This document shows positions 47,334 through 57,202 of a stretch of 64,000 nucleotides of DNA, one piece after another (the stretch's first letter is position 1; each line of letters begins with the position of its first letter). The translations under genes and the position numbers were made by a program. Under the pieces are notes generated by a model. That model searched no databases and had not been told where the DNA came from. It saw nothing but the letters and a program-made list of their open reading frames with translations. Source of the stretch: Calothrix sp. PCC 7103 (GTDB taxonomy: Bacteria > Cyanobacteriota > Cyanobacteriia > Cyanobacteriales > Nostocaceae). The stretch covers positions 62,001-126,000 of the forward strand of contig NZ_KB217482.1 of the NCBI RefSeq assembly GCF_000331305.1. Reading direction: 5' to 3'.

Positions 47334-48779
47334 ATGGCATCAAAAATTCGTATGCAAGATGTTGTGGTGATTCTCCCAGGTATCATCGGCAGTGTGCTTC
47401 AAAAAGATGGTAAAGATATATGGGCATTTAGTGGACAGGCACTCTGGCAAGCGCTAAAGAGCAAGGGTAATTCTCTAGAGCAACTCAAGCTCCTTGCAGA
47501 TAGAAGCTCAGACAACAGAATTAAAGCAACTCGCTTAATGGCGGATACTTACCAGATTCCAGGTTTAGATAAATTTGATGGCTACTCAGCAATTTCTCGC
47601 TTAATCGAAGATAACTTTGATATAATACCCGGCAATTTTTACGAAGATCCAGAAGATAAACCAGCAAACTTTTATCATTTCCCCTACGACTGGCGCCAAG
47701 ATAATCGCGAAACTGCCAAAATACTACAAGAACAAATTAACAAACGGTTGTATCAGTGGCGTAAATATAACGATAACCCAAATGCCAAAGTAATACTTTT
47801 AGCTCACAGCATGGGAGGACTAGTATCCCGTTACTACCTGGAAGTTTTGGAGGGATGGCGAGACTGCAAAGTTTTGTTTACCTTTGGTACACCACATAGA
47901 GGGTCTGTTAAGTCGCTTTCATACTTAGCCAATGGTTACAAAGAATACTGCCTTGACTTTACAGAACTTGTACACACTTTCCCGTCAGTTTACCAGTTGT
48001 TACCAATTTACGAAATGCTTAAAGTTGGTGGGCAGTACCAACGGGTTGCAGAAACAGATAATATACCTAACGTAGATGCGGAAAAAGCGAAAGATGCCTT
48101 AGCATTTCATCGCGAAATTGAAGCTGCTGTAGAAAAACACAAAAAAGATGAAGAATACAAAAGTAATGGCTACAAAATTATACCGATAGTTGGTATTCAA
48201 CAACCAACTTTGCAATCAGCAGAACTAGCTAATGGCAAGCTAACAGTTAGCCAGGAACTTCCAACTCATATAGATAAACTTCTTACAGGTGGTGATGACA
48301 CCGTTCCTTATCTCTCAGCAATTCCAATTGAACTTTCTAACGATTACAGAGATACTTATATAGCTGAAAAGCATAGCAGTATTCAAAAGCACAGTCAAGT
48401 CTTAACTGAGCTATACAATCGCTTGAAGACAATGCAGGTTAACAACTTAGAAGAAATTAGAGGACCCGAAATAAAATCTGAAGTGGTAGAAAAACCTGCT
48501 ATTAGTTTAAGCATAGATGACCTCTACCGAGTCTCAGAAAAAATTGAAATGCGTGCTAAAGTTCTCAATTTCGCTAAAAAATTTACCAAACTTAACGCAT
48601 TAATTACACCCATTTCCGCAGATGGAAACGCACAAAACATTGAATTTAAACCAGACAATGACGAATGGGTGCTACCTATTACAGACTTAGCACCAGGACT
48701 ATATCGCTTACAGGTAGAAACAGATAACCTCAGTTCTCAAGCTCCAACTCCTATCAACGATATATTTGAAATAGTGTAG
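47334..48779 (+). CDS. LCAT/phospholipase-like alpha/beta hydrolase
   Basis: 481 residues from the ATG at 47334 (MASKIRMQDVVVILPGIIGS), which has GGGAG upstream. The open frame extends 77 codons further left but only through an integrase remnant and a hydrophobic non-homologous piece. The fold is lecithin:cholesterol acyltransferase-like: N-terminal VVVILPGIIGS, YDWRQDNRE, nucleophile Ser159 in LLAHSMGGLVSRYYL, TFGTPHRGS, catalytic Asp near 320 in GGDDTVPYLSA and His near 346 in EKHSS. A C-terminal ~100-residue beta-sandwich (ISLSIDDLYRVSEKIEMR onward) could bind a partner. It lacks a signal peptide, so it would act inside the cell, possibly on membrane lipids. It leads into the defence-like operon, 111 bp upstream of the next gene. 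Confidence 0.88.
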   Translation: MASKIRMQDVVVILPGIIGSVLQKDGKDIWAFSGQALWQALKSKGNSLEQLKLLADRSSDNRIKATRLMADTYQIPGLDKFDGYSAISRLIEDNFDIIPGNFYEDPEDKPANFYHFPYDWRQDNRETAKILQEQINKRLYQWRKYNDNPNAKVILLAHSMGGLVSRYYLEVLEGWRDCKVLFTFGTPHRGSVKSLSYLANGYKEYCLDFTELVHTFPSVYQLLPIYEMLKVGGQYQRVAETDNIPNVDAEKAKDALAFHREIEAAVEKHKKDEEYKSNGYKIIPIVGIQQPTLQSAELANGKLTVSQELPTHIDKLLTGGDDTVPYLSAIPIELSNDYRDTYIAEKHSSIQKHSQVLTELYNRLKTMQVNNLEEIRGPEIKSEVVEKPAISLSIDDLYRVSEKIEMRAKVLNFAKKFTKLNALITPISADGNAQNIEFKPDNDEWVLPITDLAPGLYRLQVETDNLSSQAPTPINDIFEIV

Positions 48780-48838
48780 GGTGCGTGACGCCTTGAAAGA
48801 ATTTCAACGCAGTGATAAGACTTGTAGCGTCACGCACC
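48780..48838. terminator. Inverted repeat GGTGCGTGACGC between hydrolase and next gene
   Basis: Perfect 12-bp arms at 48780-48791 and 48827-48838 with a 35-bp loop, starting directly at the end of the hydrolase gene. No T-run follows. The arms share GGTGCGTGA with the repeat at 45657. It may attenuate transcription into the next operon or be a dispersed palindromic element. Confidence 0.5.
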
Positions 48839-48890
48839 AGAGCAATATCATAACCGTTCAGTAAAAATTTTTCATATATAACATTTTATT

Positions 48891-50561
48891 ATGGAATGGA
48901 CTTGGTCTAAAGCCAACGAAAAATCTCTAGCTCAGTTTATTACAGATCAAGCAGTTAACTTACTCAAATTGCCAGAAAGCCACTTTGATTTGGTGCAAAA
49001 TCCAGAAGGGCGCCGTAAATTAATAGAAGTCATCTACCAAACTTTAATTGAAAAGAAAATTTACTACGCTTGGGAAAAGTATAACCCTGATGATGCTATA
49101 CAAAGGATACGTAAACCAAATGAGATTCTTTCATCTCCTGGCGAAGGAACTTGTTTAGACTTAGCACTCTTATTTTGTGGCATATGTTTAGGGTATGACC
49201 TTTTACCATTACTAATTATTATCAAACATCATGCTTTGGTAGCAGTTTCGCTTAACCATCAGCGTAAAGAGTGGAATGGCTATGGTTCTGAGCGAAACCT
49301 ATTCAACCAACAAGAACTATTTGCAGGCGAACAAAATCTCGAAAAATTACGAAAATTAGTTAGTGATGGTGCATACATAGCCATTGAATGTACAGGTTTT
49401 GCCAACACTAAAAGTTTCCGTGGTGTACAACCAGAAGAAATAGAACGCACAGAAGATGGATTTTTAACTTTTGAACGAGCAGAAAAAGCTGGCAGCGAAC
49501 AACTTAATAACAAAGACAGGCCATTTAAGTATGCCATAGATATAGCAGTTGCTCATTACTCTTGGAAAATCAAATCCGAAATAGCCCTTAGCCCTGAAGA
49601 AATAAATACCGTAGGATTAATCAACCCAAATCAATATTTACAAGTTATTAAAGAGCGACTGCGAATAGTGCCAAATTTATTTCAAACAGGCTTATGTAAA
49701 GGGCGCCTATTATCTCCCAGTCCCAACGAGTATTTTGTTTCACACGGTTTCCCACCAGATTTATTGAATGACTGGCGAAATACCCTAGAAAAAACATTTA
49801 CCCAAGCAAACGGCAACGGAGAATCCCCCACACCTTATTTTTACGGCGATAAACTAGAAGGTGGCTATCGATTATGTAGCATCTGTGAAAAGCTTTATAC
49901 TACACGTTTTAGTATGTTCTTGCTACCATCATCTCAAGACAGAAACGTTTACTTTGAATTGGGAATTGCTATTGGCTTAGGCGCACCATTTTTTTTAATT
50001 CAAGCTCAAAACGCTGACATCCCAACTATATTAGAAGGATTGAACCGCTATATCGGTGGTTCATTTCGCACCATCCGACGCGAGTTAGCTGGGAAAATTC
50101 AGGAGTATGACTTTGGAGTAGTACGCTTTACCACTGATTTACCACCAGCTAGTAGCGAAGCAAAATATTTAATAGCAGCAGGTGGATATGAAGATGAGGA
50201 CTTTGAAGGGACCATAACTGATACACTTAGTAGTATATACCCTCATTTAGAAGCAATACCCTTGGCTGAAGCACTTGGAGTTTCAAGTGGCGCCAACACC
50301 ATGCTCCAACAACTGGTAGAGTCTATTCAAACCAGCCGTTTTGCAATTTACCGTGTAGACGAAGAATGTTCCGCAACAAGCTTTTTAGCACTTGGTATTA
50401 GCATTGGACTTAATAAACCTTTCTTGATGATGCATAAAAGCAATGGAACAGTTCCTTTAGACCTTAGAGGAATGTCAATGTATAATTTTTCTAATTTCTC
50501 TACCTTAGAAAAAGAAATTATACCCAAACATAAGAATTTCTTTGAAAATAACACTAAGTAA
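48891..50561 (+). CDS. Transglutaminase-like peptidase fused to two TIR/NDT-like domains
   Basis: The 556-residue protein has an N-terminal transglutaminase-like (papain-fold) domain at ~10-210 with candidate catalytic Cys88 in GEGTCLDLALLF, His114 in KHHALVAVSL and acid Glu166 in YIAIECTGF. Two copies of the TIR/deoxyribosyltransferase-like module seen in the downstream proteins follow: the first at ~280-400 with CSIC and RNVYFELGIAIGL (Glu356), the second at ~425-550 with FAIYR and SFLALGISIGL, where the Glu is replaced by Ala. It ends 8 bp before the ATPase gene and is probably the first gene of its operon. Inferred: a protease effector or processing enzyme activated through the shared TIR-like module. 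Confidence 0.8.
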   Translation: MEWTWSKANEKSLAQFITDQAVNLLKLPESHFDLVQNPEGRRKLIEVIYQTLIEKKIYYAWEKYNPDDAIQRIRKPNEILSSPGEGTCLDLALLFCGICLGYDLLPLLIIIKHHALVAVSLNHQRKEWNGYGSERNLFNQQELFAGEQNLEKLRKLVSDGAYIAIECTGFANTKSFRGVQPEEIERTEDGFLTFERAEKAGSEQLNNKDRPFKYAIDIAVAHYSWKIKSEIALSPEEINTVGLINPNQYLQVIKERLRIVPNLFQTGLCKGRLLSPSPNEYFVSHGFPPDLLNDWRNTLEKTFTQANGNGESPTPYFYGDKLEGGYRLCSICEKLYTTRFSMFLLPSSQDRNVYFELGIAIGLGAPFFLIQAQNADIPTILEGLNRYIGGSFRTIRRELAGKIQEYDFGVVRFTTDLPPASSEAKYLIAAGGYEDEDFEGTITDTLSSIYPHLEAIPLAEALGVSSGANTMLQQLVESIQTSRFAIYRVDEECSATSFLALGISIGLNKPFLMMHKSNGTVPLDLRGMSMYNFSNFSTLEKEIIPKHKNFFENNTK

Positions 50562-50569
50562 TTACGCTT

Positions 50570-53080
50570 ATGAGCGAAGCTTTTTCTTTTAATCGAGAAT
50601 TTGATTTTGTCCGGTTAGACCGACTATGCCGAACAACAGGTCGTCCCGCACACGAGTGGGATTTTTATATTATCAAAGAATTAATTGATAACGCCCTTGA
50701 CGCGGACGAAGCAGTTTGGTGCCAAGAACCCACGCAAACACCCATCTTAAAAATTCGTATAGAATTTGCGAATGAACAGCTTTATATCCAAGTCAACAAC
50801 CGCACGCAATTTCCCGTTGAACTTATACCTGACATATTCGCAACACACCAGTACACCTCACGTAAAGCATTTATCAAAGGACTAACACGGGGTGCTTTAG
50901 GAAATGCCTTAAAAACCCTGCTAGGAATTCCCTATGCTTTACGTAATCGTGCAAGTAGTGACTGGAAACCAGACCAAAAACCTCTATCTATTGTTTCTGG
51001 TAAACAAGAGTACCTACCAATTTATGCAGTAGACACTACAAACCAAAATATAAAGTTTGATTATAAAATAAAACCTTTTAATAAAGATACACAAGGAACA
51101 ACTATTAGTATAGGACTAGATTCTTTTATACAAGAAAAACCACGTACTCTTGATGAAATTAAACAATTAGCCTATAAGTATTATTTGTGTAATCCACACA
51201 CACACTTTCATTGGTTAGTGGAAGTAGATGGGGAAGAATGGTCAATAGAATATACAGCCAATCAAAATTGGTTTAATAAGTATCGTGGAGCGGCGCCGAT
51301 ACAGTGGTACTCAATGACAGCTTTTCAAGATTTACTTGGCGCCTTACACCGGAAACAACTTAATAAACCAACTAACCAGTTATCACTACAAACTATATGC
51401 AATAATTTTGATGGATTTGACAATCAGAACACAGATACTGATAGAATTAATTTAACTGCAAAAGTTACAAAAGAATTTGGCAGTACCAGCCTAGCAGTAG
51501 ATGACTTTGAACATGATAGAGCTAAAGAACTATATAAAATAATGTGCCGCCATAGCCCACAATTTAAATCAATTAAATTAGGGCATATTGGATTAGAGCA
51601 TATACGTACATTACTTGACAATATTTTTACTCTCAATGGTAAAGTATTTTATGAAATTGCTACAGATAAAGGAGACGAACCTAGTTTGCCTTTTGTAATT
51701 GAAGCATCTGTAGTTGCCTTAAAAGAAGGTTCACGAGAAATATGGACAGCAATTAACTTTACACCCACCTACGATGACCCTTTTCTACGGCGCCGACTTT
51801 ATACACCAATCCAACCAGAAAAAGTAGTTGTAGGACTACGCGAGTTACTTGATGCCTATGGTATAGACGAAGACACACCAGTAATATTATTTATGCACCT
51901 AATCTGCCCCAACATTGAATCTGGCGAATTTAGTAAAACCGAAATCAATCACATACCATTTAAGCAAGTCATAGGTGAAGTACTAGACCGATTACTTAAA
52001 GAATTTAACCAAGCAAAAGAAGAGCAAGAATTGCAGTTAGAAAAAGAAGTGTTTCAAGCTTTAGATAATATTTTAAATCATCTAAAAAATGACGAAAGAT
52101 TTGTTTTCGACCAATTGTTAGAAAAACTGCGGATACAACTTAATCAAGACCCAGTTCTATCTAAATGGCTAGAAACACTCAATGCGCCAAGCCGTCTCCG
52201 AACGTACATAATAAACTACCAAAGTAGCAATACGCTATTAACCCAAAGAGTCGCACGTCCCACAGTAGAAACATTAGCCCTTCCTCTGCATCCAAAAGGT
52301 TACTTTTTTGCTTTAGCAGAAAGTATTTCCAACCAACTTCTCGTTCAGCATCACGTTAATAAAATTCTTTACATCCAAGTACCAGAACTAGAACCTGTAA
52401 TCATTGAAAATGACTGGCTATGCCGCATGGACATGGCTTTACTACGCAACCCACCAAAATTAGAAGCACTGCGCGATACAATAATACAGTGCGTTGTTAG
52501 TTGCGACTTACCAATTCTAATTTTGCATAACAATGATACAACAGGTAACGAGCAAGTAAAACAGATAAAAACTTGGTTAACAGAGCGAAACTTAGAAGAA
52601 AACCGTATCATTGATTTAGGTTTAAACTCAACTGATAACCGAAGTACGATATTTCAGCCAACCAAATTAGTCGAACTAATGCCAGATGAGCTAGCTAGCT
52701 TATTGCTGAACCAGCTAAACAAGCACAATATTCCAATAAAATTTTTACCTATTGACACCGACATCTGTAAAGAAATTAGCCAGAAATTTGAACAACTACT
52801 CCTTAGCTATTTATGGTCAGGTATATCAGAGAAACTGCAACTGCCCCAACTATTGCTACTTCTCGACGGCAAACTGCAATTTACCAACCAAATGATACAG
52901 CAAAACTTAGACAAAGAATTAAGAGACTTATTACAAGAAAAATCCTATACTAAATCTTACGCTACAGTATTAAATGAAGTGGTCACACAGTTTTTCAACG
53001 ACTTTATGGGGAAACATCGCACAGATATTCAAAAAATCGTACAAAAGCACTTAAAATATCTAAACGAGGCTGATGAGTAA
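50570..53080 (+). CDS. GHKL (Topo VIB-like) ATPase, copy A
   Basis: The 836-residue protein has a Bergerat-fold ATPase at the N-terminus: N box IIKELIDNALDADEA with Glu37 and Asn41, and a G box-like RGALGNALKTLLG at 107-119, closest in style to topoisomerase VI subunit B and MORC-type ATPases. A transducer-like region with a conserved EFSKTEINHIPFKQVIGEVL follows, then a charged coiled coil (~465-500). The C-terminal alpha/beta part contains LPILILHNNDTTGNEQVKQI, faintly like the Toprim segment of topoisomerase VIA; copy B lacks those acids, so this is not firm. The stop overlaps the next start (TAATG), coupling it to the first effector. Inferred: ATP-driven DNA-loading or sensing component shared by the effectors. 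Confidence 0.82.
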   Translation: MSEAFSFNREFDFVRLDRLCRTTGRPAHEWDFYIIKELIDNALDADEAVWCQEPTQTPILKIRIEFANEQLYIQVNNRTQFPVELIPDIFATHQYTSRKAFIKGLTRGALGNALKTLLGIPYALRNRASSDWKPDQKPLSIVSGKQEYLPIYAVDTTNQNIKFDYKIKPFNKDTQGTTISIGLDSFIQEKPRTLDEIKQLAYKYYLCNPHTHFHWLVEVDGEEWSIEYTANQNWFNKYRGAAPIQWYSMTAFQDLLGALHRKQLNKPTNQLSLQTICNNFDGFDNQNTDTDRINLTAKVTKEFGSTSLAVDDFEHDRAKELYKIMCRHSPQFKSIKLGHIGLEHIRTLLDNIFTLNGKVFYEIATDKGDEPSLPFVIEASVVALKEGSREIWTAINFTPTYDDPFLRRRLYTPIQPEKVVVGLRELLDAYGIDEDTPVILFMHLICPNIESGEFSKTEINHIPFKQVIGEVLDRLLKEFNQAKEEQELQLEKEVFQALDNILNHLKNDERFVFDQLLEKLRIQLNQDPVLSKWLETLNAPSRLRTYIINYQSSNTLLTQRVARPTVETLALPLHPKGYFFALAESISNQLLVQHHVNKILYIQVPELEPVIIENDWLCRMDMALLRNPPKLEALRDTIIQCVVSCDLPILILHNNDTTGNEQVKQIKTWLTERNLEENRIIDLGLNSTDNRSTIFQPTKLVELMPDELASLLLNQLNKHNIPIKFLPIDTDICKEISQKFEQLLLSYLWSGISEKLQLPQLLLLLDGKLQFTNQMIQQNLDKELRDLLQEKSYTKSYATVLNEVVTQFFNDFMGKHRTDIQKIVQKHLKYLNEADE

Positions 53081-54840
53081 TGAACGATGAACAACATCAA
53101 AATACAGGTGAGCTTCGTTCGCAGTACCAAACCTATGACCGACAAAAATGCTTTATTGCTTATAGCGAGCAGGCTCATTGGTCTACAGATTTATTGGAGG
53201 CAACCTCGGAAGTATTGTCCGAACCTGAATTTAACTTAGAACCAGACTATGCTCGTAAACATTTTGAATCAGATATTTCCCTGCGCCAAAAAGCATTAGA
53301 ACTGATAGCCAATGCTCGGTATGGAATTTATGACCTATCTTGGTGGCGCCTGGATGATAAAAGTCCGTGGCAAATGCCGCGCAATGTATTCATCGAATTA
53401 GGAATCGCCATTGCACTAAATCGTCCCACTCTATTACTACGTAATAAAGAAGCAGAATTACGGCGTAGAAAAGAAGTAGGTTTGGAACTACCAGACAGCT
53501 TACAGTGTTTAGGCAATCAAATTTTAGAGTTTAGCGGGCAACCTAGTCTGAGAAAACTTTTGCAAAAACACTTACCAACATGGGTAGGAGCGGCGCCTGA
53601 AGAAGCTTGGTGGAACCGTCACTGTATTTTCGGAGGTAGAGTTTGCGAATACCGTGAAACACATCCGCACGTCAAACAGTTTGGGCAAAACACCTTAAAT
53701 TGTAGTATTGTAGATGGAGCAGATAGCTCCCGTCCAGACTTTCGAGATATTGTTGAGGATGTATTAAAACGCGACCATGACATTAACTATATTTATTTAG
53801 ATTCTCTTTCCTTTGAGAAAGGCTACAACTTTCTGTTATGCGCCTACTGTCAAAAAATTCGCTCTTCATCCTTCGCTATCTACCGCATTACATCAGAAAC
53901 ACCACCAGAGGCGTTTATTGCCATCGGTATAACCCTTGCATTAGAAACACAATTTAAGTATACCATTCCCAAAATTTTGATAACAGAAGATAAACAAATC
54001 GTACCTTCATTATTATCAGGTTATGAAGTAATAGAAGCCAAAAGCGATAAAGATAAAAAAGATAAGTTAAAAAAATTTATACCAGAAATCATCCGGAAAG
54101 TAAGAAAGACAGATTGGAAACCAAAACCATTACCATTTACTGATATTTCAGTTCATACATTTAATGAAGACGATAATTTGACAAAAAATAGTGAAGCACT
54201 TGATACAGCAATACCAACTAAGGAAACTAAACTATCCGGTCGGCAGCGTAAATTATTACACGATGCCATAATTGACGCTTTTCCTACAATAAGAACCTTA
54301 AGAATGATGTTTAGTTATGAATTAGATATTAATTTAGATACAATTACAGTATCAACAGAAAATCTTCGGGAAGTTGTTTTTAATTTAATTGAATGGGCTG
54401 AGTCAGTTGGCAAGTCAGGGCAATTAATTGAAAGTGCGTTTAAATCTAATCCTGGTAATCTCGCATTACGAGCCGTAGCTAAAGAACTATATCCGAAATT
54501 ATTAGAATCGGCTTTAGAAAGTTTTAATAACAAGCCTATCCTTGTCAAAGGTGTAGCTATTATCAGCTTTGAGGACGAGGACGAGGACGGCAACATTACC
54601 GATAAAACCGTCGAAATTACTGCGGATGACCTTGACTGGGAAGTAGATAGTGCAGACGAAAGACAGATGGGAACTGAAACAGCTTATGCAGCGACTTATT
54701 ACTTTGATGCAGGACAGATAGAGTGGACTGTTTGGGAATATCCGATGGGTGTTACAAACTACAGTGATTATAGAATCGAAGGAGGTACCTTGGTCAAAAA
54801 TTTCGATTCGCTGGAAGTTAACAACGAAGAACCTTATTAA
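53080..54840 (+). CDS. Double TIR/NDT-like protein with EAD1 and an unknown C-terminal domain
   Basis: 586 residues. Module 1 (~22-155) has [22 protein letters not shown] and [20 protein letters not shown], with Glu106 as the candidate catalytic acid. Module 2 (~205-345) repeats the plan ([26 protein letters not shown]) with Ala in place of Glu. Cys182, Cys189, Cys254 and Cys257 could bind a metal between modules. Residues ~385-472 match effector-associated domain 1 (SGRQRKLLHDAIIDAFPTIR, VVFNLIEWAESVG), an adaptor in bacterial conflict systems. The last ~100 residues, acidic then beta-rich (TVWEYPMGVTNYSDY), are unrecognised. TIR and related folds cleave NAD or nucleosides; such activity is inferred. 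Translationally coupled to ATPase A. Confidence 0.8.
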   Translation: MNDEQHQNTGELRSQYQTYDRQKCFIAYSEQAHWSTDLLEATSEVLSEPEFNLEPDYARKHFESDISLRQKALELIANARYGIYDLSWWRLDDKSPWQMPRNVFIELGIAIALNRPTLLLRNKEAELRRRKEVGLELPDSLQCLGNQILEFSGQPSLRKLLQKHLPTWVGAAPEEAWWNRHCIFGGRVCEYRETHPHVKQFGQNTLNCSIVDGADSSRPDFRDIVEDVLKRDHDINYIYLDSLSFEKGYNFLLCAYCQKIRSSSFAIYRITSETPPEAFIAIGITLALETQFKYTIPKILITEDKQIVPSLLSGYEVIEAKSDKDKKDKLKKFIPEIIRKVRKTDWKPKPLPFTDISVHTFNEDDNLTKNSEALDTAIPTKETKLSGRQRKLLHDAIIDAFPTIRTLRMMFSYELDINLDTITVSTENLREVVFNLIEWAESVGKSGQLIESAFKSNPGNLALRAVAKELYPKLLESALESFNNKPILVKGVAIISFEDEDEDGNITDKTVEITADDLDWEVDSADERQMGTETAYAATYYFDAGQIEWTVWEYPMGVTNYSDYRIEGGTLVKNFDSLEVNNEEPY

Positions 54841-54940
54841 CAGGTGTTCGGTATTGCCTGCTGTAACTAGACTAAAAAGTTGTGAAACTTGACACAAAAT
54901 AAACCTAAACCTCATTAATTATAATTAAAATTATAGAAAA

Positions 54941-56971
54941 ATGCAAAACACAGGCGGTCTTCAACCAGAATACAAAAACTACAGGCGCCAAAAATGCTTC
55001 ATAGGGCACTCACTTGGCGCTGAATGGTGTGAAGACCTCCAAAGTGCCTGTAACGAAACTTTACCAAAGTTTAACTTAGAACCTTGGTATGCTGCTGACC
55101 ACTTTACACCTACTCAAACTCTACGCGACAAAGTTGTTGAGTTAATAGCTAACTCACGCTTTGGAATTTACGACATATCAAACTGGAAAGATAAAGAGGG
55201 AAAATGGCAGCTTCCACGAAATGTTTACATCGAATTGGGTATTGCAATTGCCCTTAATCGTCCTACACTTATACTATGTCAAAGTAAGCAAGAATTAAAA
55301 TTACCCACTTGCTTAGAAGGAATTAAACTACTTAAATTTACTGGTGATGTAACACTAAAAAAAGAATTAGAAGCTCAACTACCCCAGTGGATTAATATAC
55401 CACCAGAGAGAGATTGGTTAAATCGTTACTGCATATTTGGTAATCAAACATGTAGCTTCCGAGAAAAACATCCCTACACCCAACAATGGGGGCAAGAAAA
55501 AATACATTGTCACATTTCTGACGGTTTAAACAAAAACTATCCTAGTTATAATCAATCAGAATGTGATGAAATACGCGGAGCATTTGAAGAAATTTTAAAC
55601 CGTTATGGTGATTTAACATTTAACTATTTAAATGAAATATCTATCATTGATAACTACCAATATATACTATGTAGTCATTGTCAAACGGTACGTTCTACAA
55701 CCTTTGCCATATACCGAATCTCATCAAATACCTCGGCAGAGACTTTCATTGCAATTGGCATCAGCATAGCCTTAGAAAAATTGTTTGAGTATAAAATACC
55801 CAAAGTAATTTTAGTCAAAAACGAGCGCGACCTACCATCATTATTACGCGGATATGAAGTAGTTGAAGCTATTAATAGTAAAGAAATGAAACAAAAGCTT
55901 AAGGCGTTTTTACCTGTAGTAATGAATACGGTAAGACAGACAACTTGGAAACCAAAACCATTACCATTTATTGACATTTCAATTAATACGTTTAATGAAG
56001 AAGAAATAAAAGAAACAGTAAATACTGAAAGTAATAATTTCAATATAGAACGAACAGCCTATGTAGAAAATTTATCCTCAAACTGTATAGAAGAAGATAT
56101 TAAAAGAGTTTGGTCAGAGTATGGGGTAGTTACAAAAGTTTATTTACGAGCTAGCTCTAGCACAGGAAAAGCTCTTGTAGAAATGACAGAAATGGCTCAA
56201 GCACAAGCATCTATAGAAGCACTGGATGGTGCTGAATGGATGGGACGTGAATTAAAAGTTAGAAAAGCAAAACCTGAAGATATTATTAATATAACGACGG
56301 AGCTTGAACAATCTAATTCAAGCGACTCACCTAATACCAATGAAAAAGATGATAAACCTTCTTCGAGTAATAGAGAACTGCATCGTGTCAATAACAAAGT
56401 TAGAATATATGAGCTTTCTAAAGAATTAAATTTAGATAACAAAGAACTTTTAGCAATTTGTGACCAACTTAATATCTCAGTTAAGAGTCATAGTAGTACA
56501 ATTACAGAATCAGAAGCGTTACGTATCCGGTCAGAAGCTGAAAAGCGATCTCCTGCTCCTTCAAATATCAGAAGAGATAACAGCGACACTAACAAAAATA
56601 ATTTATCCTCAACTGGTAACAAGCAACCAACAACATCAAACAAACAACAGATTTTAGAAATTCGCAAACCTAAATTACCTAATAATGCCTCAGAAGCATC
56701 AGAAGCGACTAATACCAAACAGACAATTTATGTAGGTAACTTATCTTATAGGGTAACAGAGCAAGATATTAAAGCTGTTTTTGCAGACTATGGAAATGTG
56801 CTTGGAATTACAATACCAACTGACAGAGAAACAGGGCGTATACGCGGATTTGCTTTTGTAGATATGGAAGCAGAAGCTCAGGCAAATGCTGCTATTGAAG
56901 AACTAGATGGTGCAGAATGGATGGGACGTCAATTAAAGGTTAACCGAGCTAAACCTCGCCAACCAAGATAA
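54941..56971 (+). CDS. Double TIR/NDT-like protein fused to RRM, IF2-N and RRM domains
   Basis: 676 residues. Modules 1 and 2 follow the previous protein ([30 protein letters not shown] with Glu98, then TFAIYRIS and [18 protein letters not shown] is kept). The C-terminal half holds a degenerate RRM at ~372-446 ([19 protein letters not shown]), an IF2-N-like domain at ~485-535 ([29 protein letters not shown]), a Ser/Asn linker, and a canonical RRM at ~594-670 with RNP2 IYVGNL and RNP1 RGFAFVDM. The last RRM, through its end at [18 protein letters not shown], resembles cyanobacterial RbpA proteins over essentially their full length. Such a mix of RNA-binding and initiation-factor parts on a TIR-like protein is unusual. 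Decoy or target-recruiting roles are inferred. Confidence 0.85.
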   Translation: MQNTGGLQPEYKNYRRQKCFIGHSLGAEWCEDLQSACNETLPKFNLEPWYAADHFTPTQTLRDKVVELIANSRFGIYDISNWKDKEGKWQLPRNVYIELGIAIALNRPTLILCQSKQELKLPTCLEGIKLLKFTGDVTLKKELEAQLPQWINIPPERDWLNRYCIFGNQTCSFREKHPYTQQWGQEKIHCHISDGLNKNYPSYNQSECDEIRGAFEEILNRYGDLTFNYLNEISIIDNYQYILCSHCQTVRSTTFAIYRISSNTSAETFIAIGISIALEKLFEYKIPKVILVKNERDLPSLLRGYEVVEAINSKEMKQKLKAFLPVVMNTVRQTTWKPKPLPFIDISINTFNEEEIKETVNTESNNFNIERTAYVENLSSNCIEEDIKRVWSEYGVVTKVYLRASSSTGKALVEMTEMAQAQASIEALDGAEWMGRELKVRKAKPEDIINITTELEQSNSSDSPNTNEKDDKPSSSNRELHRVNNKVRIYELSKELNLDNKELLAICDQLNISVKSHSSTITESEALRIRSEAEKRSPAPSNIRRDNSDTNKNNLSSTGNKQPTTSNKQQILEIRKPKLPNNASEASEATNTKQTIYVGNLSYRVTEQDIKAVFADYGNVLGITIPTDRETGRIRGFAFVDMEAEAQANAAIEELDGAEWMGRQLKVNRAKPRQPR

Positions 56972-57202
56972 AAGAATACGAAAAAACACAAAACACTGCT
57001 GGACTTCAAGCTGAATAGGAAAACCACAGGTGCCTTGGCTTCATAGAACATTCAAATCATACGTACCTCCACAGTAGTTATTACGCTACAGTATTAAATA
57101 AAGTTGTGAAGCATTTTTTTGACAACTTTATGGGGCAACATCGCATGGATATTTAATCACTAGTACAAAACACTAAAAACGTCCGCATAAGGGGTATAAG
57201 CA
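56972..57202 (+). pseudogene. Decayed fragments of an effector start and an ATPase 3' end
   Basis: Bases ~56990-57055 resemble the start of the second effector (compare ACTGCTGGACTTCAAGC, then AACCACAGGTGCC) but carry stops. Bases ~57080-57174 align with the end of ATPase A (TTACGCTACAGTATTAAAT, TTTATGGGG.AACATCGCA) with indels that shift the frame. The order is effector start, then ATPase end, then the intact third effector, as expected if a former ATPase-effector unit was deleted and its edges left behind. Confidence 0.8.

Noticed and set aside
48891-49530. Protein-crosslinking transglutaminase
   Set aside because: The fold class is shared with bacterial cysteine peptidases, and nothing indicates crosslinking activity.
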